Counted from the first letter of the stretch, positions 1 to 8,973 are shown. The stretch: 64,000 nt of DNA from Legionella yabuuchiae (GCF_900640115.1 NZ_CAAAIW010000004.1:1-64000); one strand, 5' to 3'. Numbers and translations are program-made. The notes: a model not told the origin generated them from the sequence alone.

Positions 1-2
1 AA

Positions 3-107
3 GCCATAACTACTTTCTTCAAACAAATTGGGCGTAAAAAGAAATTATTGAGAGCTAGGCTCACTGATAAATTTCAAATTGTCAGTGAACCTAATTTCGG
101 ATTTTGA
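3..107 (+). CDS. C-terminal fragment of an unidentified protein (cut by window edge)
   Basis: A reading frame is open from the window edge and stops with TGA at 105-107, giving about 34 residues that are rich in Lys and Arg and end in PNFGF. No domain is recognisable. It may be the tail of a real upstream gene or part of the same decayed locus as the ankyrin fragment that follows in another frame. Too little is visible to choose. Confidence 0.25.
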   Translation, partial: AITTFFKQIGRKKKLLRARLTDKFQIVSEPNFGF

Positions 108-114
108 AGTGTAA

Positions 115-618
115 TGGCTATATCCTATTCATAAGGCTGTTTTAAATCAACACATCATGCTTATTGATTCTTGGTTAACTTATGATAGAGTTTCCACTCT
201 TTCTGATACTAACGGTAGAGTTCCTTTGCACTACGCCGCTCGCTATGGCACAGAAGAGATAGTCGAGGTTGTTTGTAAAAAGAGTCCTGATTTGAACGTT
301 AGGGATAACTATAATAAAACTCCTTTAATTTTAGCGGCTGAGGAAGGAAATTTGCCTGTAATGAAATTATTGATAAAAAATGGAGCGGATCCAAATTTAA
401 AAGATTATGAGGGATATTCTGTCTTGCACCGAGCTATTCTTGGTGGTCAGGATGAGATGGTTCGCTGGCTATTACAGCATCCGACTATAAACATTAATGC
501 TAGGACAAACCATGGTGATACGCCTTTATCTTTATCCGAGAAACGTGAAGGCTTTCAAGAAATTACTAATGTACTACTAGAAAAGGGCGGGAGCCATGCT
601 TGTGGTTTAAAGCAATAA
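115..618 (+). pseudogene. ankyrin-repeat protein, 5' truncated or frameshifted
   Basis: The frame encodes about four ankyrin repeats. Each shows the xTPLxxAAxxG helix-turn-helix signature: PLHYAARYG, TPLILAAEEGN, SVLHRAILGG and TPLSLSEKREG. The first ATG is at 157, but ankyrin-like sequence starts before it: codons 115-156 read WLYPIHKAVLNQHI, the first helix of another repeat, directly after a TAA at 112-114. The ATG at 114 lies in a different frame. The gene has therefore probably lost its true 5' end or carries a frameshift near 114-130. Ankyrin proteins often mediate protein-protein contacts, and in Legionella several are Dot/Icm-secreted effectors; that role is only possible here. A short product from 157 (153 aa) could still be made. 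The C-terminus has no recognisable extra domain. Confidence 0.6.
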
Positions 619-657
619 TAAAAACGATAGTGATTTAATGCAGCAAGATTAAATTTT

Positions 658-3048
658 TTAAATCAAAAAAGCTAAGCCCATGAATACAGAATCCTCACTC
701 GTTGGTTCACCGAGCTGACGTCTTATTGACTTTAATCGTCCATAATATTGCTCATGCTCGTATTCAATAAAAGCGCTAATTCCTGGGGCTATACGGTAAT
801 TAGGTCTTACATTGACAAATGTTTCATTTAATCCACTGCCAATTTGATCTCCAACGACGGTTTTAGTTGCAGCAATGCCGCGTAACTCTATTCCTATAAA
901 GAAATTATTGGTTAATTGAGTATTTCGCCCAAACTCGATGTCGGCCTTAAAACTCCCTTTGTGATAATAGAAGCGCGAACTGTTCGCAATAAAATAAGGA
1001 AGCAATCCTTCAAATCCTGCCCCAGGTTGCCAGTAAGGGGTTTGTGAAGGGCGATAAAAATAATTCGCACCTCCTTTTAATGCCCAAAATTGACTGATTT
1101 GTCTCCAGTAAAATACATCCAGATCAGCATTTGAAATGCTACCTTGTTCCATTTCAGCATCGTTAACAAATAATTGTAATTTATTAAAGTCTGGTCCATA
1201 TAAGCCGTAGTACGTTAGCATTTGCCGATTGTGAGAAAAATCTCCTCCCAAATCTATCCAGGAAGCAGCAAAAAATTTATTGGGTGTGTGGATTGGATCC
1301 TTTACAAGCGATAAAGGTATGGGTCGTAATTCATCGACTCGTACAATAGGTCTATTATAGTAGGGGGTATCCTCAATAATATATTGTGGTTTTTTCAATC
1401 CTTTGGCGACTTCCAGGATAGAGCCATATTGAAAGGTTCTAGATAGCCCTGATGCCATGTGATTTAGCATATGACAATGGAAAAACCATTGGCCGCTGGC
1501 ATCGGTATCTAAGTCAGCAATGACTTGACTCCCAGGTGGTATGTCGATGGTATGTAATAACGGATCATAACTTCCATGCCCATTTCTAAGAATGAGCCAA
1601 TGCCCGTGTAAATGCATGGGATGATGCATCATGGAATTGTTTGTAAATACCAGCCGATAACGTTTGCTGGGTAAAAGTTTAATGGGTTTTGCATAATACT
1701 CCGGAGTTCCATTTATAAGCCAAATAAAGCGATCCATAAACCCAAATAACTTTAAATCAATGGTTTTGTATATGGGTTTAGTCGGATCATTGGTTTTAAC
1801 GCGTGCTTTTAAATGCTGATATTTCGTTCCGATGGTTTTGAGCTTATGATTTGGCTGATGTTTGGGGTTTGAGTTCGGTAGCGCCGCGGCTTCGATGGTA
1901 TTTATTTTCGGTTGCTGATTTAAAGAGCTTTGCAACCCCATATGCTTCATTGGGTTTAAGCCACGCTTACGTTCATTCTTCATTTTTTCGCGTGTTACAG
2001 GTAAAGGCTCAGGGAAGGGTTTTATATTGTGATAAGGGACAGGCTGTTTTGGATCAGGCATGAGTGCCCCGTACACTTTTCCTACCTTATCGGTTGATTC
2101 GACATAAATAATGTAGGGTTGATTCTTTTCAATTTTTACCAGAACATCATTTGTTTCACCAGGACCCATGCGAAAGTCTTGGACCGCATAAGGAACGACA
2201 TCATTGCCTTGAACGTGAACCATTTTCATATCTGCATCTGGCATTTTAATATGAAAGAATGTATTGGCACCAGCGTCAATGAACCTCAAACGAACGACAT
2301 CTCCTACCTTTACGCGCTCCACCCAGGGCTTATCTTTAGGGTGCCCGTTTATCAGAAATCGATCATAAGCAATATCATTAATATCAAAAATACCCATTCG
2401 CATGTGCTGCATCATCTTATAATCCATCCAAAGTTTCTTTTGCTCTTCTTTAGATGCATTAACATAACTGCGAATAAAATGCAGAAGGGAGGGTTGCAGG
2501 GGAAATAAAGGAGAATAATACTCGCCAGACTTTTTTAAATTAGCTTGTATATGATCTGCTCTTGTGTTTTTCCAATCGGATAAAACAATCGCAAAATCTT
2601 TATTGTAATGATAAGAAGGGGGAGACTTAGGTTCAATAATGAAGGCGCCATACAACCCCTCTTGTTCTTGTAAACCTGCATGTGAATGATACCAATAAGT
2701 ACCTGATTGACGGAGCTTATAATGATATTTAAACGTCGTTCCTGGCGGTATCCCTCGCTGTGTGATGTTCATTACCCCATCCATTTGCCACGGCAATATA
2801 ATTCCATGCCAATGAATGGCCGCTTCTTTGTCTAATTGGTTATGAACATTTAGGGTAACTGTGTCTCCCTCTGTAAATCTTAAGGTAGGCGCAGGAATTT
2901 GATTATTCACGGTAATTGCGGTAGCGGACTTGCCGTTAAAATTGACGGTGCTATAAGAAATAGTTAAATCTACAGTATGATGGGTTGCATACGCTTGAAA
3001 ACTAATTATCCAAAAACACAGTAAGCCATTAGAGATAATTCTTCGCAT
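658..3048 (-). CDS. CopA-type multicopper oxidase fused to a CopB-like outer-membrane domain
   Basis: The 796-residue product starts at ATG 3048. A frame-extending TTG at 3096 is less likely because a hydrophobic signal peptide (FWIISFQAYA) directly follows the ATG. Residues ~20-560 form a multicopper oxidase with all copper-binding motifs: HWHG (~79), WYHSHAG (~120), HPMHLHG (~476) and HCHMLNHM (~524). Residues ~590-796 resemble CopB, the outer-membrane barrel of copper-resistance operons, with beta-rich amphipathic stretches, FYWRQISQFWALKGG and the terminal YEHE-to-VFMGLAFLI part. CopA oxidises Cu(I) or sequesters copper in the periplasm. CopB is usually a separate protein encoded next to copA, so here both appear joined in one chain. 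The signal looks like Sec rather than a clear Tat motif. No other copper genes are adjacent. The oxidase assignment is firm; the CopB assignment is by motif pattern. Confidence 0.88.
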   Translation of the reverse strand: MRRIISNGLLCFWIISFQAYATHHTVDLTISYSTVNFNGKSATAITVNNQIPAPTLRFTEGDTVTLNVHNQLDKEAAIHWHGIILPWQMDGVMNITQRGIPPGTTFKYHYKLRQSGTYWYHSHAGLQEQEGLYGAFIIEPKSPPSYHYNKDFAIVLSDWKNTRADHIQANLKKSGEYYSPLFPLQPSLLHFIRSYVNASKEEQKKLWMDYKMMQHMRMGIFDINDIAYDRFLINGHPKDKPWVERVKVGDVVRLRFIDAGANTFFHIKMPDADMKMVHVQGNDVVPYAVQDFRMGPGETNDVLVKIEKNQPYIIYVESTDKVGKVYGALMPDPKQPVPYHNIKPFPEPLPVTREKMKNERKRGLNPMKHMGLQSSLNQQPKINTIEAAALPNSNPKHQPNHKLKTIGTKYQHLKARVKTNDPTKPIYKTIDLKLFGFMDRFIWLINGTPEYYAKPIKLLPSKRYRLVFTNNSMMHHPMHLHGHWLILRNGHGSYDPLLHTIDIPPGSQVIADLDTDASGQWFFHCHMLNHMASGLSRTFQYGSILEVAKGLKKPQYIIEDTPYYNRPIVRVDELRPIPLSLVKDPIHTPNKFFAASWIDLGGDFSHNRQMLTYYGLYGPDFNKLQLFVNDAEMEQGSISNADLDVFYWRQISQFWALKGGANYFYRPSQTPYWQPGAGFEGLLPYFIANSSRFYYHKGSFKADIEFGRNTQLTNNFFIGIELRGIAATKTVVGDQIGSGLNETFVNVRPNYRIAPGISAFIEYEHEQYYGRLKSIRRQLGEPTSEDSVFMGLAFLI

Positions 3049-3123
3049 TAGCGTTCTCTTCAATCCTTTGAAAAATATTTTACTATACACGATCAACTAT
3101 AAAATGCGACATTTATGTTATCG

Positions 3124-3174
3124 TCAAACCAGAAATGGTTGCCCGCCTGCGCGGGCATGACAGGTTTTTTGTCA
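3124..3174 (+). repeat. palindromic repeat, copy A (GCCCGC-core family)
   Basis: The hairpin GCCCGC-CTGC-GCGGGC lies at 3141-3156 and is flanked by AAATGGTT on the left and ATGACAGG plus a T-run on the right. The same ~50 bp occurs inverted at 48141-48194 with nearly identical sequence. It sits just upstream of the copper oxidase gene start and before the small membrane protein gene. It resembles widespread intergenic REP-like elements with a GTCAT-CCCGC core. Confidence 0.7.
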
Positions 3175-3265
3175 TGTACAGAGGTACATGATAAAAAACA
3201 CTTGACCTTGCTTTCTGCAAATAATAGGGTTCATCATAGCAACGTCATTCAAAGAGTGTTTTTTT

Positions 3266-3586
3266 ATGGCCACATATACAGTAGAACAATATCAAGAGTT
3301 ACAGAGAACGAGTCAAACTTTAGAAGAATCTGTGCAAAGACTTCAGGCTTCGAATAGCCTTAAATTCAAAATTCTTATAGCAGCTGTTACTGTGGATGTG
3401 TTCGCTTTAGGACTCGGAATATTGAGCCTGGTGAAGGAAGAACAGCCTGGTTTGGCTCCGAGTATGTTAGGGTTAGGCGTTGTGTCATTAGGCTTATCTT
3501 GTTTTGGTCTATTTCATCATCATAAAAAAAATGAATCAACTCAAACGGCCACACACCCGCATCCATCACCTGTATCCGAGGTGTAG
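3266..3586 (+). CDS. small two-helix membrane protein of unknown function
   Basis: The 106-aa product has three visible parts. Residues 1-32 are polar and heptad-like (YQELQRTSQTLEESVQRLQA), suggesting a short coiled coil. Two hydrophobic segments follow at ~33-56 (ILIAAVTVDVFALGLGILSL) and ~65-83 (PSMLGLGVVSLGLSCFGLF). The tail is His/Pro-rich (FHHHKKN, HPHPSP). No family is recognised. There is no strong Shine-Dalgarno before the ATG. It stands alone between the copper oxidase gene and the glycan group. A small inner-membrane protein with a cytoplasmic coiled coil is the best description. Confidence 0.6.
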   Translation: MATYTVEQYQELQRTSQTLEESVQRLQASNSLKFKILIAAVTVDVFALGLGILSLVKEEQPGLAPSMLGLGVVSLGLSCFGLFHHHKKNESTQTATHPHPSPVSEV

Positions 3587-3613
3587 GGCATCGTAAAACA
3601 AAAGGACTTCATC

Positions 3614-5113
3614 ATGACGGAAATTAAGGATAAACCTCCATGTATAATTGATGTTTTATGTATTGGTGCAGGTCCTGCCGGTCTAACCGCTGGGTATTTA
3701 TTAGGGAAGCAGAAAAAATCATGTTTAATTTTAGAAAAAGATACCGAATATGTAGGCGGAATTTCCAGAACAGTTCAATATAAGGGATTTCGGTTCGACA
3801 TTGGCGGTCATCGTTTTTTTTCTAAGTCTTCTAACATCGAAGCCTTATGGGAAGAGCTGCTTGGTGATGACTTTATTGAGCGACCTAGAAAATCACGGAT
3901 TTTCTACCAAAAAAAATTTTTTACCTATCCGCTTAAGCCACTGGAAGCTTTGTGGAAACTCGGGCTTTATCCTTCTTGTTGCGCACTTTTGTCTTATCTT
4001 CGATTTCGACTGTTTCCGATAAAGCCTGTTCGTTCTTTTCAAGATTGGGTCACCAATCATTTTGGTCGATATTTTTTTCAAGTTTTTTTCAAAACCTATA
4101 CCGAAAAAGTATGGGGCATGGCATGTACGGAGATTTCAGCCGATTGGGCGGCGCAAAGAATTAAGGGGCTTTCTTTAATCTCAGCATTAAAAAACGCTTG
4201 CTTCTCATCCGTGAATCAAGCTGATCCATCCATTAAAACATTAATTACCCACTTTCGTTATCCTAAATTGGGACCAGGGATGATGTGGGAGGCGGCTGAA
4301 GCAAAAATTCAACAACAGGGTAACCGAGTTGAACTTGGAGCATGCGTTACAGAGCTTGAGTATCAGGCGGATGATAAAATTTGGCGTGTTGGGTACACAA
4401 CATGCGATGGGAAGAAAGTAGCTTATGCGAAGCAAATCATTTCCTCTATGCCGATACGAGAATTAGTCCATGCGTTATCCCCTTCCTTACCGGCTGAGAT
4501 TATTGCTGCGGCAGATCGTTTGAAATATCGTGATTTTTTATTGATCGCCTTAATCGTGAATGAAGAAGGTCAATTTGATGATAATTGGATATACATACAT
4601 GATCCCAGTGTTAAAGTCGGTCGCATACAAAATTTTCGCTCCTGGTCTCCCTATTTAATTCCAACGGAAGGTATGAATTGCTATGGATTGGAGTATTTTT
4701 GCTTCGAAGGTGACGGTTTATGGACGTCAACCGATGAAGAACTTTTAAAGCTGGCAAAAAAAGAAATCTATCATATAGGGCTTGTGAAAGAAAATTCAGT
4801 GATTGATGGCTGTGTGGTAAGACAGTCGAAAGCCTATCCTATCTATGATGATCAGTATAAAACGCATGTTGCGAAAATCCGTGATTATTTAAATGACCAT
4901 TGTTCAGGATTGCATTTGGTTGGACGAAATGGCATGCATAAATATAACAATCAAGACCATGCCATGATGACAGCTAAATTAACTGTAGAAAATATTTTAG
5001 CGAATAAAGAACGTTACAATGTTTGGAATGTGAATGAAGATGCCGAATATCATGAAGATAGCGATCATGAATTCAACGTGACTGAGCGTTTAGTACCGCA
5101 GAAAATCTCATGA
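3614..5113 (+). CDS. FAD-dependent amine-oxidase / UDP-galactopyranose mutase-like protein
   Basis: The 499-aa product has an N-terminal Rossmann FAD site, GAGPAGLTAGYLLGK (residues ~17-31), followed by the acidic end of beta-2 (ILEKD) and the conserved GGISRTVQYKGFRFDIGGH segment, typical of the amine oxidase/UDP-galactopyranose mutase superfamily. A C-terminal FAD-binding patch reads HLVGRNGMHKYNNQDHAMM. AAAGGA stands before the ATG. The next gene (GtrA-like) overlaps by ATGA and galE follows, so a role in making or modifying a nucleotide sugar or lipid-linked sugar is likely. A carotenoid or protoporphyrinogen oxidase-type activity is an alternative within the same superfamily. The substrate cannot be read from the sequence. 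Confidence 0.85.
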   Translation: MTEIKDKPPCIIDVLCIGAGPAGLTAGYLLGKQKKSCLILEKDTEYVGGISRTVQYKGFRFDIGGHRFFSKSSNIEALWEELLGDDFIERPRKSRIFYQKKFFTYPLKPLEALWKLGLYPSCCALLSYLRFRLFPIKPVRSFQDWVTNHFGRYFFQVFFKTYTEKVWGMACTEISADWAAQRIKGLSLISALKNACFSSVNQADPSIKTLITHFRYPKLGPGMMWEAAEAKIQQQGNRVELGACVTELEYQADDKIWRVGYTTCDGKKVAYAKQIISSMPIRELVHALSPSLPAEIIAAADRLKYRDFLLIALIVNEEGQFDDNWIYIHDPSVKVGRIQNFRSWSPYLIPTEGMNCYGLEYFCFEGDGLWTSTDEELLKLAKKEIYHIGLVKENSVIDGCVVRQSKAYPIYDDQYKTHVAKIRDYLNDHCSGLHLVGRNGMHKYNNQDHAMMTAKLTVENILANKERYNVWNVNEDAEYHEDSDHEFNVTERLVPQKIS

Positions 5114-5535
5114 ACTCATCACGCCTTTTAATGATTAAGTTTTTAGGATATATCGGGGTTGGTGGAATAGCGGCCCTTATCGATGCATTAAGTTTTTATG
5201 TCGCCAAGTATCAGTTTGGCTTATTTTACCTGCTAGCGTTGGCTTTAGGGTTTATCCCTGGAGTTACTACAAATTTTTTATTATGTAATGCCATATTGTT
5301 TAAAAAATACAACCGAAGCTTCTTTGGGGCTTGGTATCGGCATTTGCTGGCCAGTTTATTTAGTTTTTTTGTCAATGCTTGCGTCATGATCCTTCTGGTT
5401 GAAGGATTTGCCCTCAGAAACTATTTGGCAGTAAGAATTGTTGCGCTGGCTACAGGCTTTATAATTAGCTTTTTCTTAATACGAAATATAGCTTTTCAAG
5501 ATAATAAGTATGCCAGAGCACGTCTATCCCCGTGA
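5110..5535 (+). CDS. GtrA-like polytopic membrane protein
   Basis: The 141-aa protein has four predicted membrane helices (about residues 10-30, 35-58, 78-98 and 105-125) and the family pattern: FLGYIGVGGIAALIDALSFY at the N-terminus and ATGFIISFFLIRNIAF at the end. GtrA-family proteins are thought to flip polyprenyl-linked sugars or help glycosyltransferases act on them. The start overlaps the stop of the FAD enzyme gene (ATGA), so the two are translationally coupled. The last codons and the TGA stop lie inside the left arm of a perfect 23-bp inverted repeat. Confidence 0.9.
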   Translation: MNSSRLLMIKFLGYIGVGGIAALIDALSFYVAKYQFGLFYLLALALGFIPGVTTNFLLCNAILFKKYNRSFFGAWYRHLLASLFSFFVNACVMILLVEGFALRNYLAVRIVALATGFIISFFLIRNIAFQDNKYARARLSP

Positions 5536-5582
5536 CTTTCAAAAAGCATAAATCGCGCATTTTGAAAGTCACGGGGATAGAC
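5522..5582. repeat. perfect 23-bp inverted repeat overlapping the gtrA-like stop
   Basis: Arms 5522-5544 and 5560-5582 are exact reverse complements separated by a 15-base loop. The core (CCCCGTGACTTTCAAAA) resembles the arms of the TA-flanked repeats at 25081, 26075, 27131 and 46234, so this may be a short member or relative. No T-run follows on the + strand, so it is not a canonical terminator. The hairpin could still stabilise the 3' end of the upstream message. Confidence 0.85.
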
Positions 5583-5623
5583 CTAAGCTAACACTTGAAT
5601 GAGCCAGCAGAAGGAACTTCAGC

Positions 5624-6622
5624 GTGCATTTATTAGTGACCGGAGGTTTAGGATATATTGGCAGTCATTTTGTTGTTGCGGCCTTATATAGAGGGTATAA
5701 GGTAACCGTGATTGATAATCTTGTTAATTCGTCAATTGATGTCATTACGGGCATTAAGGCCCTCACGTCTAAATCGTTTGAATTCATTCAGGTTGATCTA
5801 CGAAATAAAGCGCAATTAAGTTATTTATTTAACAAGAATACATTTGATCTCGTGGTTCATTTTGCGGGTTTAAAATCGGTTTATGAATCCCGCCTATTCC
5901 CCTTAAAGTATTACGAAACCAATGTTCTAGGCAGTGTTAATTTATTGCAAGCCATGCAGGAAGTAAACCTAAAGCGCATTGTGTTTTCCTCCTCTGCCAC
6001 CGTTTATGGCCAGCCAATTACTTGTCCTTATACGGAAGCTCATCCAACCATCCCCATTAATGTTTATGGGGATACGAAACGATCGGTGGAACTCTTACTA
6101 AATCATATCTGCGACTCAGATGAAGACTTTAGCGCGATAGCATTACGATATTTTAATCCCATTGGGGCTCATCCTGATGGAGGAATTGGAGATTCTCCTA
6201 AAGGGATGCCGGAAAATTTAATGCCGTTTATAACTCAAGTTGCACTAAAAAAACATGCGTATTTACCGATATTCGGTGATGATTATTCGACCCCCGATGG
6301 AACTGGGATACGCGACTACATTCATGTAATGGATTTAGTTGAGGGACATATTCATGCCATGGATTATTTAATGAACCAGCTTAAGGGGTTTGACGTATTT
6401 AATCTTGGGACAGGGAAAGGGTATTCTGTATTAGAAGTGGTTAAAGCGTTTGAAGACGTTAATCGATGTACTATTCCGACAGTGATAAAACCACGCCGTC
6501 CTGGAGACTTAGCCGCCTATTGGGCCGATCCAAGCAAAGCTCAAAAAAAGCTAACTTGGCAAGCAACACGTTCTTTAGAACAAATGGTGCAAGACAGCTG
6601 GAATTGGCAACAATCTCTTTAG
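5624..6622 (+). CDS. galE: UDP-glucose 4-epimerase
   Basis: The 332-aa product starts at GTG 5624, with AAGGA eight bases upstream. The NAD-binding motif GGLGYIGSH is at residues 7-15. SSSATVYG contributes the catalytic Ser/Thr, and YGDTK supplies the YxxxK pair. The conserved RYFNPIGAHPDG and DYIHVMDL segments are present. The enzyme interconverts UDP-glucose and UDP-galactose in the cytoplasm for polysaccharide or LPS assembly. Its position behind the mutase-like and GtrA-like genes is consistent with galactose supply to surface glycan, possibly galactofuranose if the FAD enzyme is a true mutase. Confidence 0.95.
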   Translation: MHLLVTGGLGYIGSHFVVAALYRGYKVTVIDNLVNSSIDVITGIKALTSKSFEFIQVDLRNKAQLSYLFNKNTFDLVVHFAGLKSVYESRLFPLKYYETNVLGSVNLLQAMQEVNLKRIVFSSSATVYGQPITCPYTEAHPTIPINVYGDTKRSVELLLNHICDSDEDFSAIALRYFNPIGAHPDGGIGDSPKGMPENLMPFITQVALKKHAYLPIFGDDYSTPDGTGIRDYIHVMDLVEGHIHAMDYLMNQLKGFDVFNLGTGKGYSVLEVVKAFEDVNRCTIPTVIKPRRPGDLAAYWADPSKAQKKLTWQATRSLEQMVQDSWNWQQSL

Positions 6623-6673
6623 AGGTTGGTCTGAACAACACAAACGGTAAATAATACTTGCCAAGAATAAAAT

Positions 6674-8206
6674 TTAGGAACGCTTCAAATAAATATCAAA
6701 TGAATACAAGGGGTTATAGCTAACGCGTTTGACCCAATAATAGTCTTGCCACAACGCTTTGAAGCGCTGATTATCCTGCATAAAGGTAAGGTAATTAAAA
6801 TCTGGATCATGGATATATCCATAATCTTTGCGATGAGTGATATTGACGTTAACGAGCACGAGATTTGGTTGAAACCGTTTAAAATCTTCAACGACCTGTT
6901 CTTGAATAGAATGCTTTAGTCGAGGCTCATTTGGGTGATTTATTAGCCCAGGAATTGGCCATAACGAACAGAAGCGAGATCCTAGTTCCATAGCTCCGTA
7001 GTACATAAAATAAGCAGATTGCATGTACGTACTGAACATAAAAAATGGTTTATCCGAAGCATAGGCAGAAACTTCCTTGATCATGCGATTAAATGCACAA
7101 TTAGAGTTAAATGCGCATTGCATCTGATTTTTGGTGTTTAAGGCAATTGGAACAACATAAAATGTAGTGGTAAAAATGACTAAGGACATGGCTAATAAAG
7201 TCGTTTCGATTCCAGCATGTTTAAATTTCCTAAAACCCGATAAGCTAATCACACTAATTAATAGAATATTGCACGCATAAAGCGGTAATGCCTGATAGCG
7301 CCAACCCTTACCTTGCAAAAGGTAACTTAGGGCAAATCCGAGGGTTATTATAAAGAGATATTTGATGATCGTATTTAACCGATCTCTTTGAAAACAAAAA
7401 GCCCAAATGATCATTGTGATGTAAAAAAATATCATCGGCGCCTGCAATAATAAAGTGTGCAGATGCACATAGCGCTCTGAAACATAAGTATCCAGGATGA
7501 CGGGTAATATTTCAGTAAGATAGCTCGGAGTAATCGTAAGAACACTAATGCCATAAGCTAGTTGCATGAATAATAGCGCGGCAAGATCCCATCGCATGAA
7601 CACACGCAATGTTTTTTTATTCCACAACTGCCAAAGTTCAGTTAAACAAAAGGGAATAAAAAAATAAGGTGGTTTTAAAGCAAAGCCAACGCCTGCCATT
7701 ACTCCCACTAAAACTTCAAGCCAAGCAGGCCGTGGTTTATCTAGGAGCAAAGAATAATTTAAGAAAAAATAAGGAAAGGTTAAAAGAAGCATGAGTTGCT
7801 CTTTTTGACCATAATCAACTAAAGTAACCAATCCAAGGCTTGTCGCTAGGGCTAATAATAAATAAGTCCCAAGGGTTTTATCTTCTCTGAATAAGTTACG
7901 AATTATTGTATTGCAGATAAGGAAACAAAACACCGTCAAACCGAGTAAAAAACTATAAAACACAGTAATTGACTTAAGCTGCACCATTTTAGCAAAGCTG
8001 ACTAGGCTTCCATGTATAAAATAGAGAAGAGATGGATTGGTTTCAAAAAAATCATTTCCATATTGACCGCCTGAAAATAAGCGCTTACCAATTTCAAGAC
8101 TCCAAATAATATCATGATGAATCAGACTATTAGTCTCAATTAAAATTTGAATGCCTAAACAAAGAATAAAAAAAAGCCAGATCAGTCTGTCCGAGGAACG
8201 ATGCAT
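6674..8206 (-). CDS. GT-C-like integral membrane glycosyltransferase
   Basis: The 510-aa protein has about ten hydrophobic helices over residues ~10-370 and a C-terminal domain of ~140 residues outside the membrane. An acidic first loop (HHDIIWSLEIGKRL with a downstream FFETNPSLLYF) resembles the catalytic first loop of ArnT/PMT-type GT-C enzymes, which take sugar from a polyprenyl phosphate. It is convergent with galE, 51 bp apart. The combination with the GtrA-like and GalE genes favours a glycan-transfer role. The exact family is not certain, and a polymerase or ligase is possible. Confidence 0.7.
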   Translation of the reverse strand: MHRSSDRLIWLFFILCLGIQILIETNSLIHHDIIWSLEIGKRLFSGGQYGNDFFETNPSLLYFIHGSLVSFAKMVQLKSITVFYSFLLGLTVFCFLICNTIIRNLFREDKTLGTYLLLALATSLGLVTLVDYGQKEQLMLLLTFPYFFLNYSLLLDKPRPAWLEVLVGVMAGVGFALKPPYFFIPFCLTELWQLWNKKTLRVFMRWDLAALLFMQLAYGISVLTITPSYLTEILPVILDTYVSERYVHLHTLLLQAPMIFFYITMIIWAFCFQRDRLNTIIKYLFIITLGFALSYLLQGKGWRYQALPLYACNILLISVISLSGFRKFKHAGIETTLLAMSLVIFTTTFYVVPIALNTKNQMQCAFNSNCAFNRMIKEVSAYASDKPFFMFSTYMQSAYFMYYGAMELGSRFCSLWPIPGLINHPNEPRLKHSIQEQVVEDFKRFQPNLVLVNVNITHRKDYGYIHDPDFNYLTFMQDNQRFKALWQDYYWVKRVSYNPLYSFDIYLKRS

Positions 8207-8265
8207 TGGAGATTACCTAAGCTGAAGTAGGAGCTAAACTACCGGTTAATCGACTATTTACGCGA

Positions 8266-8973
8266 TTATTCCAGTTTTTTCAATTGTTCGCGTAAATCTT
8301 CGCCAATATTGGCGTTTTTAAAATCAGAAGAGTCGATAAAGCGAATGGTTACTTCAAGACAGTGAGCAAGTTCGACTCGAGCTTCATGTAATGAGGCTTT
8401 TAATATATGGCCACCCGTTTTGGTGTTCTCATCATAAAAATGATAATGAAACCCTTGACCGCTAATAAAGGAAAAATAATCCGGTGTATAAAACGCAATT
8501 AATACTGCCTTCTCAACCTTATCAACGGTAAATTCTCGCTGCAAAGAGGGCAATGTTTCATACATGGGCCTGTAGGGTTTTTTTTGTGGGCATTCAGAGC
8601 GATACTTTATAGAGTTAAACGAGCCGATAATTCTTATAATATGAAAATAATTTTCAGAGGTTAGATGGGGGGCTAACGCTTCATCTATTTTTGACAAGCT
8701 ACCTAAGTTTTTAAGCGTAAAGGTTTTTTCTGGGGTAAAATCGGCAGCCATTGCCCAGGGTACTTTTGTGGATGAATCAGCGAGACGTAATTTACCATCC
8801 GCTTTAACTTGATAACATTGTCCTTGATCCGCAATGAGTTCCCCATCAACTCTATCAAACGTTCCAATTCCACAACTTCTGTTAGCTAAAAGGCTATGCA
8901 CTGTATCATCACCTTCATAAACCCCTTGTAGCATGGCGTTGAGCATTCCAGTAATATAGAGTTTATTTTTCAT
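8266..8973 (-). CDS. budA: alpha-acetolactate decarboxylase
   Basis: The 235-aa product matches the acetolactate decarboxylase pattern. It has the N-terminal YITGMLNAMLQGVYEGD, GIGTFDRVDGELIADQG, the RSECPQKKPYRPM segment and the metal-binding FHYHFYDENTKTGGHIL, in which two close His residues and a third His after GG are the expected zinc ligands. The enzyme converts acetolactate to acetoin. No acetolactate synthase is adjacent. AAGGG is only a few bases before the ATG. The gene is divergent from the phosphotransacylase-acetate kinase operon, so both exits from pyruvate metabolism share a 139-bp control region. Confidence 0.9.
   Translation of the reverse strand: MKNKLYITGMLNAMLQGVYEGDDTVHSLLANRSCGIGTFDRVDGELIADQGQCYQVKADGKLRLADSSTKVPWAMAADFTPEKTFTLKNLGSLSKIDEALAPHLTSENYFHIIRIIGSFNSIKYRSECPQKKPYRPMYETLPSLQREFTVDKVEKAVLIAFYTPDYFSFISGQGFHYHFYDENTKTGGHILKASLHEARVELAHCLEVTIRFIDSSDFKNANIGEDLREQLKKLE

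Noticed and set aside
3115-3357. 80-aa plus-strand frame
   Set aside because: It runs through the palindromic repeat and into the small membrane protein gene in another frame; no domain or ribosome site.
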